From the NCBI RefSeq assembly GCF_017744555.1, contig NZ_JAGIBD010000021.1, forward strand, positions 51,255 to 115,254: a stretch of DNA of 64,000 nucleotides. The letters are read 5' to 3'. Source of the stretch: Cellulomonas sp. GTDB taxonomy: Bacteria > Actinomycetota > Actinomycetes > Actinomycetales > Cellulomonadaceae. The notes beneath the pieces are model-generated. The model made no database searches. It had not been told where the DNA came from and saw nothing but the letters and a program-made list of their open reading frames with translations. How positions within the stretch are numbered: position 1 is the first letter of the stretch; every line of letters begins with the position of its first letter. Below, one piece after another: positions 1-7,296 of this stretch. A program made the position numbers and the translations under genes.

Positions 1-432
1 CCCGCGGCCGCGACACCCGTCGTGGAGCAGGCCCTCGCCGAGCTCGTCACGGTGCTCGAGAAGGCGCAGGCCGACCCCGCGACGGCCGAGGGGGTGCGCC
101 GCGCGCTCGCGGCACGCCTCGCGCGCGACGTCCCCGCCGCCCCGGTCCGGCCGCTGGCGACGGTCGACGCGCTGTCGCGGTTCGGCGTCGACGACGTCGT
201 CGTGCTGCGCGGCGGGCTGCACCCTCGACTCGTCGTCGACGGTGGGAGCGTGGTCCTGCGGCTGCCGAGGTCCGCGGTCACCCTGCCCGTCGCGGCGCAC
301 CCCGCGCTGCAGGCCCTGCTCACCGGCACGCCCGTGCGCGTCGGGGACCTGCCCGACCTCGACGCGGAGTCCGCGGTCGTCGTCGCGCGCCGGCTCGTGC
401 GCGAGGGCGTCCTGGTGCCCGTCGGCGCATGA
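1..432 (+). CDS. C-terminal fragment of a cupin/JmjC-like protein (5' end outside window)
   Basis: The reading frame is open from base 1 and ends at a TGA at 430-432, so the gene begins upstream. A GTG at 22 is in frame but has no ribosome-binding site. The visible 143 codons resemble the tail of actinobacterial cupin-domain proteins of the ribosomal-oxygenase type: a short beta-rich stretch (VVLRGGLHPRLVVDGG) followed by a winged-helix-like tail with a leucine- and valine-rich last helix. No metal-binding His/Asp cluster lies in the visible part, so the assignment depends on tail similarity and on its neighbour. It overlaps the following sucrase/ferredoxin-like gene by 4 bases (ATGA), so the two are probably translationally coupled. 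Confidence 0.5.
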   Translation, partial: PAAATPVVEQALAELVTVLEKAQADPATAEGVRRALAARLARDVPAAPVRPLATVDALSRFGVDDVVVLRGGLHPRLVVDGGSVVLRLPRSAVTLPVAAHPALQALLTGTPVRVGDLPDLDAESAVVVARRLVREGVLVPVGA

Positions 433-1349
433 CGACCGGGGCGAGCGCGCGGCCCCCTGGGTGGCGGCCCTGCAGCGACCTCTCCCTGGCACGAGGCGAC
501 CCGCTGCGTGGGACCGCAGGGCGGGGGGAGCGCTGGCTGCTCGTCGAGGTCGACGGCGGCTGGGGCAAGCACGCGTTCCTCGACTCGACGCTCGACGCGG
601 ACCTCGCGGACCGGCTTGTCAGGCGCGTCGAGCGCGCCGGCGTCCGCACCCTCGCGATCCGCCGCACCGGTCTGCGCGCGGACGTCCGCCGCGCGCAGCG
701 CACCTGGTCGTGGGCGCTGGTCGACGCCCGCCCCGGGCACGAGGAGGTCCGGTGGGGGAGCGTCGACGACCCTGCCGAGCTCCTCGACCTGCCCCTCGAC
801 GGCTCCGCGGGCGTCCCGTCCGCCGACCCGGTCCTGTGCGTCTGCACCCACGCCCGGCACGACCAGTGCTGCGCTGTCCGTGGCCGACCGGTGGTGGAGG
901 CGCTCGCAGCGGCACACCCGGATCTCACGTGGGAGTGCTCGCACCTGGGCGGCGACCGGTTCGCCGCCACGATGGTCGTCTTCCCGGAGGCCCTGCTGTT
1001 CGGTCGCGTCGAGCCGGCCGACGCCACGAGGCTCGTCGAGCGGTACCGGGCCGGGCGCGTCGACGTGCCGACGTTCCGCGGCCGGGCGTCTCTCACGAAC
1101 GTCGAGCAGGCCGCGCACGCGTTCGCGCGCGACCTCACGGAGGACGACCGGATCGACGCGTTCTCCACGGTGTCGCACAGCGAGCACCCCGGCGGGTGGA
1201 CCGTGGTGCTGGACCACGGCACGGAGCGGCTGGTCGTCGAGCTGGGCGCCGAGCTGTCCGAGCCGATGCTCAGCACGTGCGGCGCGACGCACACCGTGCG
1301 CGTCCGCGAGTTCGTGCTCCGGTCGTTGGGGACGCCGGCGGCGCGCTGA
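429..1349 (+). CDS. Sucrase/ferredoxin-like family protein (Apd1-type thioredoxin-fold Fe-S protein)
   Basis: This 306-residue protein carries the hallmark of the sucrase/ferredoxin-like (Apd1) family in its middle third: a Cys- and His-rich patch CVCTHARHDQCC (C137, C139, H141, C147, C148) followed by an SHLGGDRF motif (H172). Family members have a thioredoxin-like ferredoxin fold, and some bind a [2Fe-2S] cluster through Cys and His. Despite the name there is no evidence of sucrose hydrolysis. The ATG at 429 overlaps the stop of the preceding cupin-like gene. The substrate or partner is unknown; a small redox carrier role is the most that can be inferred. Confidence 0.75.
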   Translation: MTTGASARPPGWRPCSDLSLARGDPLRGTAGRGERWLLVEVDGGWGKHAFLDSTLDADLADRLVRRVERAGVRTLAIRRTGLRADVRRAQRTWSWALVDARPGHEEVRWGSVDDPAELLDLPLDGSAGVPSADPVLCVCTHARHDQCCAVRGRPVVEALAAAHPDLTWECSHLGGDRFAATMVVFPEALLFGRVEPADATRLVERYRAGRVDVPTFRGRASLTNVEQAAHAFARDLTEDDRIDAFSTVSHSEHPGGWTVVLDHGTERLVVELGAELSEPMLSTCGATHTVRVREFVLRSLGTPAAR

Positions 1350-1404
1350 CGGGGTGAGCACCCGTCCGGTTGCGCCGGCCACGCTCGCCCCCTGGAATGG
1401 CTGC

Positions 1405-3345
1405 GTGGCCCTCTCCGCCGAGGTCCCCGGTGAGGTCCTCGCCGCCGCACGGGCGCGGCTCGCGGACGTGACCGCCGACCGCCGCGACCTGTTCGAGCTG
1501 CGCCTGGCGCGCTGGTGGGACGACCTGCGGGACGGCGTCGGGCACGTCTACCCGGACTCCGCGGAGCTGCTCCTCGAGCTCGTCGGCGCCGCCGCTGAGG
1601 CGTACGCGGAGCGGGACCCCGAGCTGCACCGGCTCGACCAGGAGCGCACGCTCGCGCCCGACTGGTTCCAGCGCCCGCAGATGCTCGGGTACGCGACGTA
1701 CGCGGAGCGGTTCGCGGGCGACCTCGCGGGCGTCGCGGAGGGGATCGGGTACCTGCGGGACCTCGGCGTCACGTACCTGCACCTCATGCCGCTGCTGCGC
1801 CCACGCGACGGGGACAACGACGGCGGGTACGCGGTCGCCGACTACCGCCAGGTCCGCGCCGACCTGGGGACGATGGACGACCTGCGCGACCTGGCGGCGC
1901 GGCTGCGACGCGCGGGGATCAGCCTCGTGCTCGACCTGGTGCTCAACCACGTCGCCCGCGAGCACGCGTGGGCCGTCGCGGCCCGGGCGGGCAGCGCGCA
2001 GCACCGCGACTACTTCCTCGTGTTCCCCGACCGCACCCTGCCCGACCAGTACGAGCAGACCCTGCCCGAGGTGTTCCCGGACTTCGCCCCGGGCAGCTTC
2101 ACGTGGGACGCCGACCTGCAGGGGTGGGTCTGGACGACGTTCAACTCGTGGCAGTGGGACCTCAACTGGGCCAACCCGCGCGTGTTCGCCGAGCTCGCGC
2201 GCGTGGTGCTGTTCCTCGCGAACCAGGGTGTCGAGGTGCTGCGGCTCGACGCGATCGCGTTCCTGTGGAAGCGCATGGGCACGACCAGCCAGAACGAGCC
2301 CGAGGTGCACGCGATCACGCAGGCGCTGCGGGCGCTGGCGCGGATCGCGTGCCCCGGGCTGATCTTCAAGGCCGAGGCGATCGTCGGCCCGGCGGACCTC
2401 GTGCACTACCTCGGCGCGGGTGCCCGGCACGGCAAGGTCAGCGACCTGGCCTACCACAACGCCCTCATGGTCCACGTGTGGTCGATGCTGGCCGCGAAGG
2501 ACGTGCGGCTCGCGTCGCACGCGCTGCGCGCGCTGCCGCCGGTGCCGTCGACGACCGCGTGGGTCACGTACGTGCGGTGCCACGACGACATCGGGTGGGC
2601 GATCGCCGACGAGGACGCCGCGGCCGTCGGCCTGTCCGGGCCCGCCCACCGGGCGTTCCTGTCCGACTGGTACTCGGGCGAGTTCCCCGGCTCGGACGCG
2701 CGCGGCCTGGTGTTCCAGCACAACCCGGCGACGGGCGACCGGCGGATCAGCGGCACGACCGCGAGCCTCGCGGGGCTCGAGGCGGCACGCGAGTCCGGCG
2801 ACGACGAGGCGGTCGACGGTGCGGTCGCGCGGGTGCTGCTCGCGCACGCCGTCGTGATGGGCTGGGGCGGCATCCCGGTGCTGTGGTCAGGCGACGAGGT
2901 CGCGCTCCCGAACGACCCCGCGTGGGCGGACGACCCCGCCCACGCGGGCGACAACCGATGGGCGCACCGGCCACCCCTCGACCTCGACGCGCTGGCTCGC
3001 GCGCAGGGCCCGTCGACCGTCGAGGGGCGCGTCCTGGCCGGCCTGCGGCACCTCGCCCGGACCCGCGCCGCGCTGCCGCACCTGCACGCCTCCGTGCGGC
3101 CCGACGTGCTGGGGCCGGACGACCCCGGCGTGCTCCTCGTGGCCCGTCGGCACCCGCTCGGCACGATGCTGGCGGCGTACAACGTCACCGCGCAGTGGCG
3201 GCCGGTCGCCGGCTGGAGGCTGCGCGAGCACGGCCTCGGGCACGCCGTCGACGCGCTCACCGGTGCGGACGTCGGCCCCGGCGACGACGACCAGCTCTGG
3301 CTCGCCCCGTGGCGTGCCGTGTGGCTCACGGCGGCCGACGCCTGA
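1405..3345 (+). CDS. Amylosucrase (GH13 sucrose glucosyltransferase)
   Basis: Amylosucrase transfers glucose from sucrose onto an alpha-1,4-glucan and releases fructose. The protein aligns along its length with the Neisseria polysaccharea enzyme as I know it: DLVLNHVAREH, LRLDAIAF with the nucleophile D282, KAEAIV with the acid/base E324, and CHDDIGW with D394. GWGG and GDNRWAHRP motifs follow, then the C-terminal beta domain. From this GTG the length is 646 residues, close to the usual ~640. A second in-frame GTG at 1354, 5 bases after the previous stop, would add 17 residues. I prefer 1405 because a GGAATGG stretch precedes it. There is no signal peptide, so it should be cytoplasmic and may act in glycogen-like glucan synthesis. 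Confidence 0.88.
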   Translation: MALSAEVPGEVLAAARARLADVTADRRDLFELRLARWWDDLRDGVGHVYPDSAELLLELVGAAAEAYAERDPELHRLDQERTLAPDWFQRPQMLGYATYAERFAGDLAGVAEGIGYLRDLGVTYLHLMPLLRPRDGDNDGGYAVADYRQVRADLGTMDDLRDLAARLRRAGISLVLDLVLNHVAREHAWAVAARAGSAQHRDYFLVFPDRTLPDQYEQTLPEVFPDFAPGSFTWDADLQGWVWTTFNSWQWDLNWANPRVFAELARVVLFLANQGVEVLRLDAIAFLWKRMGTTSQNEPEVHAITQALRALARIACPGLIFKAEAIVGPADLVHYLGAGARHGKVSDLAYHNALMVHVWSMLAAKDVRLASHALRALPPVPSTTAWVTYVRCHDDIGWAIADEDAAAVGLSGPAHRAFLSDWYSGEFPGSDARGLVFQHNPATGDRRISGTTASLAGLEAARESGDDEAVDGAVARVLLAHAVVMGWGGIPVLWSGDEVALPNDPAWADDPAHAGDNRWAHRPPLDLDALARAQGPSTVEGRVLAGLRHLARTRAALPHLHASVRPDVLGPDDPGVLLVARRHPLGTMLAAYNVTAQWRPVAGWRLREHGLGHAVDALTGADVGPGDDDQLWLAPWRAVWLTAADA

Positions 3346-3407
3346 CGTCGTCGGCTGTGGGGCCGGGGCGAGGGTTTCCCCGCTGCCGTCCCACGACCCC
3401 TGCTCCC

Positions 3408-3413
3408 TACCGT
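3408..3413 (+). promoter_or_regulatory. Possible -10 box (TACCGT) before the small gene group
   Basis: TACCGT fits the actinobacterial TANNNT -10 pattern and lies in the 117-base gap after the amylosucrase gene, 50 bases before the first small ORF. No clear -35 is visible. The same CTACCGT string occurs at 11699-11705, upstream of the protease fusion gene. Confidence 0.3.
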
Positions 3414-3462
3414 CGACGGGACGGGCCGATCCGCGGCCCGCACCACGAAGAGGGGGCCCACC

Positions 3463-3522
3463 ATGAGCCAGCACCACCACCGTCCCGACGCCGTCGGGAC
3501 CCACCGCCGGAGGCACCGATGA
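3463..3522 (+). CDS. Possible 19-residue His/Arg-rich leader peptide
   Basis: An ATG with a purine-rich ribosome-binding site (GAAGAGGGGG, about 7 bases upstream) opens a 19-codon frame rich in His and Arg (MSQHHHRPDAVGTHRRRHR). Its TGA at 3520-3522 overlaps the ATG of the next gene at 3519, so translation would be coupled. It may be a regulatory leader, a real micropeptide, or simply an upstream initiation region. Nothing known is recognised in it. Confidence 0.35.
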   Translation: MSQHHHRPDAVGTHRRRHR

Positions 3523-3836
3523 CCGCCGTCCTGCACAAGGCGCACTTCGAGTTCTTCGACGCCACCGGGTTCACCGCCGGGACGACGAAGGTCAAGAAGC
3601 TCCTGCTGCCGCGCCGCGCCGCCGGTTTCTTCACCGACACGACGGTGACCGCGTCCGCCACGCCGTTCTACGCCACGAACGAGGACCGGCAGCTCAAGGT
3701 CACGTCCGTCGCGATCCGCGCGAAGGACCCGAACACGGCGTCCGGCAACCTGCCGACGGTCCACGTCGAGATCGAGAGCGTCGGACCCGACGCCCCGCTC
3801 ATCTGGTACCTCAACCTGTCGTTCACCGAGCCGTGA
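3519..3836 (+). CDS. Hypothetical protein, 105 residues
   Basis: The ATG at 3519 has a strong ribosome-binding site (GGAGG at 3509-3513). The 105-residue product has no signal peptide, membrane segment or cysteine. It alternates short hydrophobic and polar stretches (KVKKLLLPRRAAGFF, LKVTSVAIRAK, VHVEIESVG, LIWYLNLSF), which suggests a small all-beta fold. I do not recognise the family. A second small gene follows after 14 bases and a strong hairpin ends the group, so these look like a dedicated small transcription unit. The many Thr and charged residues fit a soluble protein. Confidence 0.6.
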   Translation: MTAVLHKAHFEFFDATGFTAGTTKVKKLLLPRRAAGFFTDTTVTASATPFYATNEDRQLKVTSVAIRAKDPNTASGNLPTVHVEIESVGPDAPLIWYLNLSFTEP

Positions 3837-3850
3837 GATCGGAGCACACC

Positions 3851-4048
3851 ATGAAGGCGTACGTGACGTACACGAACGACGGCAAGGTCGCCTCGCTCGG
3901 GATCGGCGAGAGCCTCCAGCCCGACGACGACGTGCCCGGCGCACAGATCGACCTGCCGGACGACTTCCCGACCCTGTCCGGGCCGGACGCCGAGCGCGAG
4001 GTCGCCCGCGCCGTCGGCCGGCTGGTCAGACCGACCGGCACGACCTGA
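3851..4048 (+). CDS. Hypothetical small protein, 65 residues
   Basis: I chose the ATG at 3851 because GGAG precedes it at 3841-3844. A GTG at 3833 in the same frame would overlap the previous gene and has a poorer context. The product is small and acidic with no membrane segment. It starts with a beta-like strand (MKAYVTYTNDGKVASLGI) and ends in a helix with the pattern DAEREVARAVGRLVRP. It is not recognised. It sits 14 bases after the 105-residue gene and 14 bases before the hairpin at 4063, so the two genes are almost certainly co-transcribed. Confidence 0.55.
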   Translation: MKAYVTYTNDGKVASLGIGESLQPDDDVPGAQIDLPDDFPTLSGPDAEREVARAVGRLVRPTGTT

Positions 4049-4062
4049 CGGCCGGCACCACC

Positions 4063-4095
4063 AGCCCCCACCGGCCCACCCAACCGGTGGGGGCT
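4063..4095 (+). terminator. Strong hairpin terminator after the small gene pair
   Basis: AGCCCCCACCGG (4063-4074) and CCGGTGGGGGCT (4084-4095) form a perfect 12-base-pair stem with a 9-base loop. There is no T-run, as is usual for hairpin terminators in GC-rich actinobacteria. Confidence 0.75.
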
Positions 4096-4175
4096 CCCGG
4101 CTGCGGCCGGGCCCGGTCCGTCGCACGATGATCGTCCACGTCGCGCCCGCGGCGCCGCGAACGCGAGGAGGCACC

Positions 4176-4931
4176 GTGCGACGAGGAGTCCCAGGGCGAG
4201 GACCGCTGCCGTCGATCTCGGTCGTGGTGCCCGCCCGCGACGACGCCGACGCGCTGGCCCGGTGCCTGCAGCTCCTCGCGGAGCAGACCGTGGCACCCCA
4301 CGAGGTCGTCGTCGTCGACAACGCGTCCTGCGACTCGACGCGGCTCGTCGCCACGGCGTGGGGCGCCCGGGTGGTCGTCGAGGAGCGCATCGGGATCCCG
4401 GCGGCGGCGTCGACGGGCTACGACGAGGCGCGCGGCGACGTCGTCGCGCGCCTCGACGCCGACTCGCGGCCCGGCCCGCGCTGGGTCGAGCGCATCGGTG
4501 TGCGGATGCGTGACGAGCCGGCCCTCGAGGCGGTCACGGGCGTGGGCACGTTCGACGACCTGCCGCCCGTGGTGGGCACCGCGGCCGCCGTCGTCTACCT
4601 CGGCGCGTACTACGGCCTGTGCCACCTGGCCCTCGGGCACACGGCCCTGTGGGGATCGTCGATGGCGGTCCGCCGCGCGTCGTGGCTCGCGGTGCGCACC
4701 GCCGTCCGCCGGGAGGACCCGGACGTCCACGACGACCTCGACCTCGCGTTCGCGCTCGGTCCGCACCGGCGGATCCGCCTCGACCGCGGGCTCGTCGTCG
4801 GGGTGTCGTCGCGGTCGCTGCGGGGCAGCGCCCAATGGTGCCGGCGGTGGGCGCGGGCCTGGCGGACGCTGCGGCTCAACTGGGAGTCGACGCCGCCGTG
4901 GGCGCGCTGGCGCGTGCGGGTCGCGCGGTGA
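4176..4931 (+). CDS. Family 2 glycosyltransferase
   Basis: The protein opens with the GT2 signature (SISVVVPARDD, then EVVVVDNASCDST) and carries a DAD metal-nucleotide motif (D94, D96) in ARLDADSRPG. These place it among GT-A fold enzymes that use nucleotide-sugars. I prefer GTG 4176, giving 251 residues, because GAGGAGG lies 4 bases upstream. An ATG at 4128 is also in frame and would add 16 residues. The C-terminal third is basic and Trp/Arg rich (WCRRWARAWRTLRLNW) and may bind the membrane surface, but no clear transmembrane helix is present. Donor and acceptor cannot be told. Its stop overlaps the start of the interrupted phosphoesterase gene. Confidence 0.8.
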   Translation: MRRGVPGRGPLPSISVVVPARDDADALARCLQLLAEQTVAPHEVVVVDNASCDSTRLVATAWGARVVVEERIGIPAAASTGYDEARGDVVARLDADSRPGPRWVERIGVRMRDEPALEAVTGVGTFDDLPPVVGTAAAVVYLGAYYGLCHLALGHTALWGSSMAVRRASWLAVRTAVRREDPDVHDDLDLAFALGPHRRIRLDRGLVVGVSSRSLRGSAQWCRRWARAWRTLRLNWESTPPWARWRVRVAR

Positions 4932-5473
4932 CGTCCGCGGCGGTGGCGGCGGTGCGGCTGCTGCTGCTCGCCGACACGCACGTACCGCGCCGCGCGCGCG
5001 ACCTGCCTGCGCAGGTGTGGGCGGCCGTCGAGGAGGCCGACCTCGTCGTCCATGCGGGCGACTGAGTCTCGGACGAGTTCTGCGACCTGCTCGAGTCGCG
5101 GTCGCGGCGGCTCGTGGGCTGCCACGGCAACAACGACGGCTCGGCGCTGCGGCGGCGGCTGCCCCGGGTCGCGCACGTCGAGGTCGGCGGGGTGCGCCTG
5201 GCCGTGGTGCACGAGACGGGCGCGGCGGCCGGCCGGGAGCGTCGCTGCGACGAGGAGTTCGACGACGTCGACGTGCTCGTGTTCGGGCACAGCCACATCC
5301 CGTGGGACACCGTCACGCCGCGTGGGATGCGGTTGCTCAACCCGGGCTCGCCGACCGACCGGCGCAGGCAGCCGTTCGGGACGTACCTGACCGCGACGGC
5401 CGCCGCGGGCGTGCTGGAGGACGTCGTCCTGCACCGCCTGCCGCCGCGCGCGGACGTGCCGACCCGCAGGTGA
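4928..5473 (+). pseudogene. MJ0936/YfcE-type metallophosphoesterase interrupted by an in-frame TGA
   Basis: Read through, this frame encodes a complete small calcineurin-like phosphodiesterase of about 180 residues: LADTHVPRR (metal-binding D and H), HAGD, GCHGNNDG, VVHETG and FGHSHIPWD with LLNPGSP. All expected metal ligands are present. Codon 46 is TGA (5063-5065), directly after HAGD, where relatives commonly carry an aromatic residue such as Trp. A single TGG-to-TGA change explains it. Both sides of the stop are in the same frame and have normal coding bias. The gene starts at GTG 4928, overlapping the glycosyltransferase stop. A sequencing error or readthrough is possible; otherwise it is a fresh nonsense pseudogene. 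No selenocysteine insertion is expected here. Confidence 0.72.
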
Positions 5474-5523
5474 GGCTGCGCGTCGGGGTGTGTTCGCCTC
5501 ACGCGAACGACGCTTCCGCACCA

Positions 5524-5550
5524 CTGGCACTCGCGCACCCGGAGTGCTAA
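5524..5550 (+). promoter_or_regulatory. CIRCE-like HrcA operator upstream of hsp20
   Basis: CTGGCACTC, nine bases, then GAGTGCTAA matches the CIRCE consensus TTAGCACTC-N9-GAGTGCTAA at 16 of 18 arm positions. The right arm is perfect. It lies 90 bases before the Hsp20 start. CIRCE is bound by the heat-shock repressor HrcA. A second inverted repeat, GTTCGC-N5-GCGAAC at 5492-5508, lies just upstream and is of unknown role. Confidence 0.75.
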
Positions 5551-5640
5551 TTCTGTGTGTGTAGCCAGCCCGGCGGCAGCGGCCGGGCAGCGCCCGAGGC
5601 CCGGGTGGTCCGGCGCCTCGATCGTGAGGAGGTGAGGGTG

Positions 5641-6081
5641 ATGGCTACCCGACTGGACCCGTTCCAGGAGTTCGACCGACTGGTCGCGCAGGCGCTCACG
5701 TCCGAGCGGGCGTCCGCGACGATGCCGATGGACCTGTACCGCTCCGGGGACCACTACGTGCTCCACGTCGACCTGCCCGGCGCCGACCCCGGGACCATCG
5801 ACGTCAACGTCGACGACCGCACGCTGACGATCCGCGCGCAGCGCAGCGCCCGCACCGAGCAGGACGTGCAGTGGCTCGCCAAGGAGCGCCCCGTGGGCAC
5901 GTACGCCCGGCAGCTCACGGTCGGCCGCGGTCTCGCGCTCGACGCGATCTCGGCGACGTACGCGGACGGCGTGCTCACGCTGAGCATCCCCGTCGCGGAG
6001 GAGGCCCGGCCGCGCCGCATCGAGGTGCAGCACGCCGGCGACACGGCCCGGATCACCTCGGAGGCGGACGCGAGCGTCTGA
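5641..6081 (+). CDS. Hsp20/alpha-crystallin family small heat-shock protein
   Basis: This 146-residue protein holds an alpha-crystallin domain over roughly residues 25-130: MPMDLYRSGDHYVLHVDLPG, the LTIRAQR strand, the ADGVLTLSIPV segment and a C-terminal I-x-V type motif (RRIEV). Family members are ATP-independent holdases that bind unfolding proteins in large oligomers. The ATG at 5641 is preceded by an almost ideal Shine-Dalgarno (AGGAGGTGA, 5627-5635), so strong translation is expected. A CIRCE-like element upstream suggests HrcA repression rather than, or in addition to, HspR control. A long perfect hairpin follows, so the gene is probably monocistronic. Confidence 0.9.
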   Translation: MATRLDPFQEFDRLVAQALTSERASATMPMDLYRSGDHYVLHVDLPGADPGTIDVNVDDRTLTIRAQRSARTEQDVQWLAKERPVGTYARQLTVGRGLALDAISATYADGVLTLSIPVAEEARPRRIEVQHAGDTARITSEADASV

Positions 6082-6193
6082 CGCGCCGCGGGGTGCGGTG
6101 GGCGCGAGAGCGCCGCCCCGGGGAGACACCGGGACGCCCTGTGCGGGCGAGCCGAGCTCCGCACCCCTGATCGACGCGTGCGCCGTGCGTCGA

Positions 6194-6227
6194 ACGGCCG
6201 ACGTCCCGACCTCGGGACGTCGGCCGT
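6194..6227 (+). terminator. Long perfect hairpin between hsp20 and the redox operon
   Basis: ACGGCCGACGTCCCGA (6194-6209) is followed after two bases by its exact reverse complement (6212-6227). This is a 16-base inverted repeat that would fold with a tight loop. Its position 112 bases after the hsp20 stop fits a transcription terminator, and the symmetry allows use in both directions. Confidence 0.75.
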
Positions 6228-6293
6228 CGCGCGTCCGTGGCCGGTCGTCGCCGCTGCGGTGGCGGATCCCGGTGCACTCCCCACCATGGACTG

Positions 6294-7190
6294 ATGACCG
6301 ACGACCAGAGCACGCAGCAGGACCCCCGCTCCCAGCACCCCGGCCCCGAGGTCCAGCCGGCCGAGACGATCCCGCACCCGGGCCTGACGGAGCAGATGCC
6401 GCAGGAGCCGGACCACGGCGAGTCGTCCTACCAGGGGTCCGGACGGCTCGAGGGCCGGCGGGCGCTCGTCACCGGTGCCGACTCGGGCATCGGCCGCGCC
6501 GTCGCGCTCGCCTTCGCACGCCAGGGCGCCGACGTGGTGATCTCCTACCTGCCGGAGGAGGAGCAGGACGCCCGGGAGACGGTCCGGCTGGTCGAGGCGG
6601 CCGGGCGGCGCGCCGTGACGTGCCCGGGCGACGTCCGTGACGAGCAGTACTGCCGGGACCTCGTCGAGACGACCGTGCGCGAGCTCGGCGGGATCGACGT
6701 CCTCGTGAACAACGCGGCCTACCAGATGGCCCAGGACGACGGGCTCCTCGGCATCACCACCGAGCAGCTCGACCGGGTGCTGAAGACGAACGTGTACGCG
6801 CTGTTCTGGATCACCGCCGCCGCAGTGCCGCACATGGAGCCGGGCTCCTCGATCATCAACACGAGCTCGATCCAGGCCACGCAGCCGAGCCCGCCCCTGC
6901 TCGACTACGCCGCGACGAAGGCCGCGATCCTCAACTTCACGAAGGGCCTCGCGCAGCAGCTCGGCGAGAAGGGCATCCGCGTCAACGCGGTGTGCCCGGG
7001 CCCGATCTGGACCCCGCTCATCCCGGCGACGATGCCGCCGGACAAGGTCGAGTCGTTCGGTGCGGACACGCCGCTCGGCCGCGCCGGGCAGCCGGCCGAG
7101 CTCGCCCCGGCGTACGTGTTCCTCGCGTCGCAGGAGTCGAGCTACGTCACGGGCGACCGGATCGCCGTGACGGGCGGCCGGATCCTGTGA
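6294..7190 (+). CDS. Short-chain dehydrogenase/reductase (general-stress GSP39/YhdF-like)
   Basis: This NAD(P)-dependent oxidoreductase has a Rossmann TGADSGIGRA motif, NNAAYQMA, and the catalytic set S192-Y205-K209 in the YAATK motif. A Pro/Gln-rich N-terminal extension of about 50 residues (TIPHPGLTEQM) is typical of the YhdF/GSP39/YghA group. At 298 residues it is the usual size for that group. The ATG at 6294 was chosen because it starts that extension; no strong Shine-Dalgarno is visible. It begins a run of four redox genes on the same strand. The substrate is unknown. Relatives are often induced by general stress. Confidence 0.85.
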   Translation: MTDDQSTQQDPRSQHPGPEVQPAETIPHPGLTEQMPQEPDHGESSYQGSGRLEGRRALVTGADSGIGRAVALAFARQGADVVISYLPEEEQDARETVRLVEAAGRRAVTCPGDVRDEQYCRDLVETTVRELGGIDVLVNNAAYQMAQDDGLLGITTEQLDRVLKTNVYALFWITAAAVPHMEPGSSIINTSSIQATQPSPPLLDYAATKAAILNFTKGLAQQLGEKGIRVNAVCPGPIWTPLIPATMPPDKVESFGADTPLGRAGQPAELAPAYVFLASQESSYVTGDRIAVTGGRIL

Positions 7191-7296
7191 CGCCGCCGTC
7201 CCGTCCCGGTCTCGGGGTGCGGATCGGCCCGCCGGCACCGACGATGCCTTGCAGGTGCAGCGACGTCGCCTCCCGCGGTCGAACGAGGAGGACGAC

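Noticed and set aside
242..1357. Overlapping Arg/Pro/Ala-rich frame covering the cupin tail and the sucrase/ferredoxin gene
   Set aside because: Its composition is that of an out-of-frame GC-rich translation, and the overlapped frames have recognisable motifs.
5063..5065. TGA in the phosphoesterase read as selenocysteine
   Set aside because: The family does not use selenocysteine at this position, and no SECIS-like hairpin is obvious just after the TGA. A TGG-to-TGA change is simpler.
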